A DNA stretch of 64,000 nt from an uncultured Prevotellaceae bacterium. Its GTDB lineage: Bacteria; Bacteroidota; Bacteroidia; Bacteroidales; Bacteroidaceae. Below the pieces are notes generated by a model. The model did not search any database. It saw only the letters and a program-made list of their open reading frames with translations, and was not told the DNA's origin. A program made the translations under genes and the position numbers. This document shows positions 60,309 to 64,000 of the stretch, one piece after another. Location of the stretch: contig ONCG01000003.1 of assembly GCA_900316285.1 (NCBI GenBank), positions 186,001 to 250,000 of the forward strand, written 5' to 3'. Every line of letters begins with the position of its first letter. Within the stretch, counting starts at the first letter, position 1.

Positions 60309-62873
60309 TTAGTTTTCTTTACGACGGAACTGCACCACCAGCCCACCGATGATGGCCAGCAGAAGCACGGCAGAGGCAGCATAGGCTATCGACTCGGTAC
60401 GTCGAATAGACTTCGGCTTGAACGTGAGCACCACCTTATGTTCACCAGGCTTCAGGTTCATGGCTCGCAGGATGTAGTTCACACGCCCGAGCTCGGCGGG
60501 TTCACCATCGACGGTAGCCGTCCAGCCGGGATAGTAGACTTCCGAGAACACCACAACGCCACCCTTTCCTGAGCGAACGTTGTACTGCAGTTCGTTGGGC
60601 TCGTAAGCCGTGAGCGTCACCACCGAGGCGGTATCCTGCAGCTGAGCCTCGCCCAGCTGTTCCTTGAATTTCGCATCAGCAACGGCTTCATGGCGCAGGT
60701 CAATCTTCCCCACACGCTCTATTTCCTCGTTGGCATTCTGGGCATAGGTGAGCCGGTCGACAAACCACGCGTTGCCATAGGCATAGGGGTTCATGATGGG
60801 AACGGTCTGACCGCCCTGAAGGGGCATGATGACATACTTCATGTTGAGCATGTTCAACACGGGATAGATGCTGTCGCCAGCCACTTGCGTCATATCGCCC
60901 TGTGCCTCAGCGATAGCAGGCATAAGTTTCTGCATCTCGGGGGCGATGTAGGCCTCTATCATTTCCTGATAGCGGCGCAGCTTAGCAGCGTGATAGCCGC
61001 CAATCGACTTATGGTAGTAGCTGGTTTCGTTCTCGTTGAAGGTGTTCGATGCAAGGTTGAGCACGCGGTAGTCGAGGGTCTTGTCCTCCAGAATCATCTT
61101 GTCGGTATTAGTCATCTGCTGCGGCATCTCACGCACGCTCTTCTCCACGAACATCGAGTCGTTCAGATAGCGTTTGTTCACCATCCACATATCCATCAGA
61201 CAAAGCAGCGCAATTCCACACACCGCATAGAGCTGCGAGCTCTTCTGCTTGCTACGCATAGCCCAGAGCAACAGGGCCGTGCCCACGGTGATGATGAAGA
61301 ACGAGCGCCAACAGTCAGAGGTGAAAATGCTCTGGCGTACGGCACGCAGGTTGCTGAGCAGCGGATTGAGCTGCTCGGCGGGCCACTGCGAGAGTGCCTG
61401 CATCTCCTGCGACGACACGAAGTCGCTGAAGAACACCGACGGCATCAGCGCAAACAGCACGCAGGCACCAGCCGTGAGAACATAGCTGATGAGCACGGGC
61501 TTCATATACTTTGAACTTTGAACGTCTGAAGGGCTTAGAACTTTTGCACCTTCAGCGCCCGTAGCGCTCTTTCCCCACCAGCCGTTGCCAAGCACCTTAC
61601 CGAGAGCCATCATGGCGAGCAAGGGTATCGTAAATTCAGCAATGACGAGAATCGAGGCCACCGTACGGAACTTCGCATACATCGGCACGTGGTCGATGAA
61701 GAAGTCGGTGAGTCCCATGAAGTTCTTACCCCATGAGAGCATAATAGAGAGTATAGTAGCCGCGAGCAGCGCCCACTTCATAGGACCTTTCACAACAAAC
61801 AGCGCCAACACGAACAACATCAACACAAAGGCACCCACATAGACCGGGCCACTCGTCATCGGCTGCTCGCCCCAGTACTGTCCTATCTGCTGATAGATGG
61901 GCAGATAGTTCGGGTCGGCTTTCTTCATGGCCTTCTCGTTGCGAGCCATCGGCACCGAGGCACCACCCTTGGTGTTCGGCACGAGCAGCGTCCACGTCTC
62001 ACCGATACCATACGACCACTGGGTGATATAGTCGCGCTCCAGACCGCTCGAGGTCTGGTTGCCCGTGTTAGCCTTCACCAGTTCGCTCTTTCCACGCATA
62101 GTCTCCTTGGAGTATTCCCACGTGTGGTAGAGGTTCGAGACGTTCATGCAAATGCCTACGGCGGCGGCAGCGATGCAAACGGCTGTCGCCTTCAGCACAT
62201 GCCCCCATCCGCGAGCCTCAGCGTATTTCCCCGTGAGGCTCTGCACAATGAAGGCGATGACCATCAAGGCGATGACGAACAGATAGTAGTAGGTCATCTG
62301 CACGTGGTTGGCGTTCACCTCGAAGGCTGCAAAGAGTGCCGTAACGATAAATCCCCAAAGGTATTTCCCTCGATAGGCAAGCACCACGCCGGCAATCATC
62401 GGCGGCAGATAGGCCAGCGCCCACACCTTCCAGATGTGTCCAGCGGCAATGATGATGAAGAAATAACTGGAGAACGCCCACACGATACTGCCCAGCACGG
62501 CCAGCTCACGACGGAAGTCGAAGGCGCGCATCAGGATGTAGAAGCCCAGCAGGTAGACAAACACGTACCACACATTGTCGGGCAACCACAGATGATAGGC
62601 GTTGACGACCTTCGTCAGAAGATCGGTACTCTTATACGAGGGCGATGTCTGATAGGTAGGCATACCGCTGAAGGTGGAATTCGTCCAGCGTGTGCGCTCA
62701 CCCGTCTTCTGCAGATACTCCAGCGCCTCTTGTCCGGCGCCGCGTCCTGCCGACGTGTCGTGTTGGTACAGAATACGCCCCTCCAGATCGGCGGGCATGA
62801 AATAGGCGAATGCTATGACCGCAAACAACAATACCACCAACAAATCTGGCAGATACTTCTTCAATTTCTCCAT
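60309..62873 (-). CDS. YfhO-family membrane protein
   Basis: This 854-residue protein has about a dozen membrane segments, a start 'YLPDLLVVLLFAVIAFAYFMPADLEGRILYQHDTSAGRG' and large non-membrane loops. 'VVVFSEVYYPGWTATVDGEPAELGRVNYILRAMNLKPGEHKVVLTFKP' near the end is the YfhO signature. Family members act in lipoteichoic acid or lipid glycosylation in Firmicutes; the role in Bacteroidetes is unknown. About residues 433-455 ('GAEGAKVLSPSDVQSSKY') are encoded by a simple repeat (61507-61575). Confidence 0.88.
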   Translation of the reverse strand: MEKLKKYLPDLLVVLLFAVIAFAYFMPADLEGRILYQHDTSAGRGAGQEALEYLQKTGERTRWTNSTFSGMPTYQTSPSYKSTDLLTKVVNAYHLWLPDNVWYVFVYLLGFYILMRAFDFRRELAVLGSIVWAFSSYFFIIIAAGHIWKVWALAYLPPMIAGVVLAYRGKYLWGFIVTALFAAFEVNANHVQMTYYYLFVIALMVIAFIVQSLTGKYAEARGWGHVLKATAVCIAAAAVGICMNVSNLYHTWEYSKETMRGKSELVKANTGNQTSSGLERDYITQWSYGIGETWTLLVPNTKGGASVPMARNEKAMKKADPNYLPIYQQIGQYWGEQPMTSGPVYVGAFVLMLFVLALFVVKGPMKWALLAATILSIMLSWGKNFMGLTDFFIDHVPMYAKFRTVASILVIAEFTIPLLAMMALGKVLGNGWWGKSATGAEGAKVLSPSDVQSSKYMKPVLISYVLTAGACVLFALMPSVFFSDFVSSQEMQALSQWPAEQLNPLLSNLRAVRQSIFTSDCWRSFFIITVGTALLLWAMRSKQKSSQLYAVCGIALLCLMDMWMVNKRYLNDSMFVEKSVREMPQQMTNTDKMILEDKTLDYRVLNLASNTFNENETSYYHKSIGGYHAAKLRRYQEMIEAYIAPEMQKLMPAIAEAQGDMTQVAGDSIYPVLNMLNMKYVIMPLQGGQTVPIMNPYAYGNAWFVDRLTYAQNANEEIERVGKIDLRHEAVADAKFKEQLGEAQLQDTASVVTLTAYEPNELQYNVRSGKGGVVVFSEVYYPGWTATVDGEPAELGRVNYILRAMNLKPGEHKVVLTFKPKSIRRTESIAYAASAVLLLAIIGGLVVQFRRKEN

Positions 62874-62904
62874 AAAATCCTATAAACGTTTATATATTTG
62901 CGTA

Positions 62905-62935
62905 CAAAGGTACAAAGAAAAGTTTAAAGTTCAAA
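62905..62935 (-). promoter_or_regulatory. Promoter of the YfhO-family gene
   Basis: On the minus strand TTTG (62932-62935), 19 bases, TACCTTTG (62905-62912), partly inside 'aaagtttaaagttcaaag' simple repeats. Confidence 0.65.
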
Positions 62936-63039
62936 GTCCAAGGTTCAATTTTTAGGCTGAAAGTAGTTAAAGAAGTTAAAAGGGTCCCGTTTCACGAAAA
63001 ACTCTCAACGCTCAACTCTCTACTCTCAACTTTTTTTCT

Positions 63040-63047
63040 TATCTTTG
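63040..63047 (+). promoter_or_regulatory. -7 element of mtn-luxS
   Basis: TATCTTTG preceded by CTCAACT heptamer repeats (63001-63032); no TTTG at the right distance upstream. A tiny frame (63067-63096) ends with its TGA overlapping the mtn ATG (ATGA). Confidence 0.5.
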
Positions 63048-63092
63048 CACCACCAATCAATTAATCATGAAATCATTGAATACGAAGTCTGT

Positions 63093-63755
63093 ATGAAGAT
63101 AGGAATCATTGTAGCAATGGAGAAGGAGCTGAACGCGCTGCAGCGTGTGTTCGGCGATGACCCTCGTTATGTTATCAAGCAATGTGGAATCGGCAAGGTG
63201 AACGCTGCCATCGGTGCGGCGGAGATGATTCGCGAACATCATCCCGACGCCATCGTGTCGAGCGGTTGTGCCGGAGGTAATGGCGCCGATCTGCGCGTAC
63301 AGGACGTCGTCGTGAGCACCGAGCTTGCCTATCACGACGTTTATTGCGGCGAAGCTGTCGATGGTTCCTGCGTCTACGGACAAGTACAAGGAATGCCCGC
63401 CCGCTTTCAGGCCGACCCTGATATGCTTGCCGTAGCACAGCAATTATCACTTGCCAATTCTGAATTATCAATTAAATCGGGGCTTATCGTCACGGGCGAC
63501 TGGTTCGTGGACTCGCGTGAGAAAATGCAGCAGATTGTCGATAAATTCCCTGATGCTCGCGCTGTCGATATGGAGTCGTGCGCCATCGCCCAAACCTGCT
63601 ACGTCTTCGGCGTTCCCTTCATCTCGTTCCGCATCATCAGCGATATCCCATTGAGCGACACCAACGCCTCGCAGTATCATGACTTCTGGTCGCAGATGGC
63701 CGACCGCTCCTTCCACGTTACCCGTGCTTTCGCCGAAGCGCTAACAAGTAAGTGA
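63093..63755 (+). CDS. mtn: 5'-methylthioadenosine/S-adenosylhomocysteine nucleosidase
   Basis: Starting at 63093 (MKIGIIVAMEKELNALQRVF) the protein has 220 residues. It has 'KQCGIGKVNAAIGAAEMI', 'VSSGCAGG', 'LIVTGDWFVDSREK', 'ARAVDMESCAIAQTC' with the catalytic Glu, and 'FRIISDIP' with the catalytic Asp. It cleaves SAH and MTA. With luxS following, it feeds S-ribosylhomocysteine to homocysteine and AI-2 precursor. Residues about 116-128 ('QQLSLANSELSIK') have a repeat-like DNA sequence but keep normal spacing. Confidence 0.94.
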   Translation: MKIGIIVAMEKELNALQRVFGDDPRYVIKQCGIGKVNAAIGAAEMIREHHPDAIVSSGCAGGNGADLRVQDVVVSTELAYHDVYCGEAVDGSCVYGQVQGMPARFQADPDMLAVAQQLSLANSELSIKSGLIVTGDWFVDSREKMQQIVDKFPDARAVDMESCAIAQTCYVFGVPFISFRIISDIPLSDTNASQYHDFWSQMADRSFHVTRAFAEALTSK

Positions 63756-63809
63756 AGAGCGAATGACTACTTTTGCAACGATGACCATTACTTTGACACT
63801 CGAAACATA

Positions 63810-64000
63810 ATGAATAAAATACCATCTTTCACCATCGACCACTGCCGCCTGCTGCGCGGCATCTATGTCTCACGTAAAGACAACGTGGGCGGCGACGTCA
63901 TCACCACATTCGACATCCGCATGAAAGAGCCCAACCGCGAACCGGCACTCCACCCCGGAGCTATTCACACCATCGAACATCTCGCAGCAACCTACCTGCG
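63810..64000 (+). CDS. luxS: S-ribosylhomocysteine lyase, N-terminal part (runs off window)
   Basis: From the ATG at 63810 the frame is open for 63 codons to the window end. It contains '[16 protein letters not shown]', '[11 protein letters not shown]' and '[18 protein letters not shown]', the LuxS metal-binding HxxEH motif. It cleaves S-ribosylhomocysteine to homocysteine and the AI-2 precursor DPD. It follows mtn by 54 bases and is probably co-transcribed. Confidence 0.95.
   Translation, partial: MNKIPSFTIDHCRLLRGIYVSRKDNVGGDVITTFDIRMKEPNREPALHPGAIHTIEHLAATYL

Noticed and set aside
63067-63096. Nine-codon leader gene overlapping the mtn start
   Set aside because: It has an ATGA overlap but no codon bias or structure that would support a regulatory role; chance is likely.

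Overview
The window looks like a Bacteroidales chromosome, most likely Prevotella or a close relative. Supporting signs are promoters with a TAnnTTTG -7 element and a TTTG -33 element, the MurF-Alr and fucokinase/guanylyltransferase (Fkp) fusions, a korDABC cluster, secreted proteins with dockerin-like or 'YDLxGR...GIYI' tails, DUF285 (BspA) repeats, and a separate xylose operon. No rRNA, tRNA, CRISPR array or intact insertion sequence was seen. Most genes lie on the minus strand.

Layout. 0-1.4 kb: end of a secreted protein and a zeta-toxin-like kinase with a small partner. 1.7-7.0 kb: 2-oxoacid:ferredoxin oxidoreductase genes, folD and ffh. 7.7-9.3 kb: a phosphodiesterase-like hydrolase and a flavoprotein. 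9.8-15.6 kb: a Phe/Tyr operon (pheA, aminotransferase, DAHP synthase-chorismate mutase, tyrA, transporter). 15.6-27.1 kb: surface and secreted proteins, a copper-type ATPase and a cohesin/dockerin-like gene pair with a 59-residue peptide gene. 27.5-41 kb: dnaA, an MCE protein, a cell-wall amidase, folB, a hexuronate-type transporter, a large GH128-like hydrolase and murF-alr. 41-53 kb: GH43, xylA, xylB, xylE, a xylan-binding-like secreted protein and a GH31 enzyme. 53-64 kb: GSCFA protein, fkp, a multi-domain glycosidase, YfhO, and mtn-luxS for the activated methyl cycle and AI-2.

The most striking regulatory signal is a complete ribosome-mediated attenuator ahead of pheA. It has a promoter, a 19-residue leader peptide with eight Phe/Tyr codons, an antiterminator segment overlapping the leader stop codon and a rho-independent terminator. 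The genes it controls make phenylalanine and tyrosine, so the signal fits the product.

The second theme is an unusual load of short palindromic and simple repeats. Several families sit between genes, and copies also lie in frame inside coding regions (copA, fkp, tyrA, GSCFA, GH31, yfhO and probably others). Four tandem arrays of different sequence all have an exact 22-bp period. Two compact elements with long terminal inverted repeats look like MITEs.
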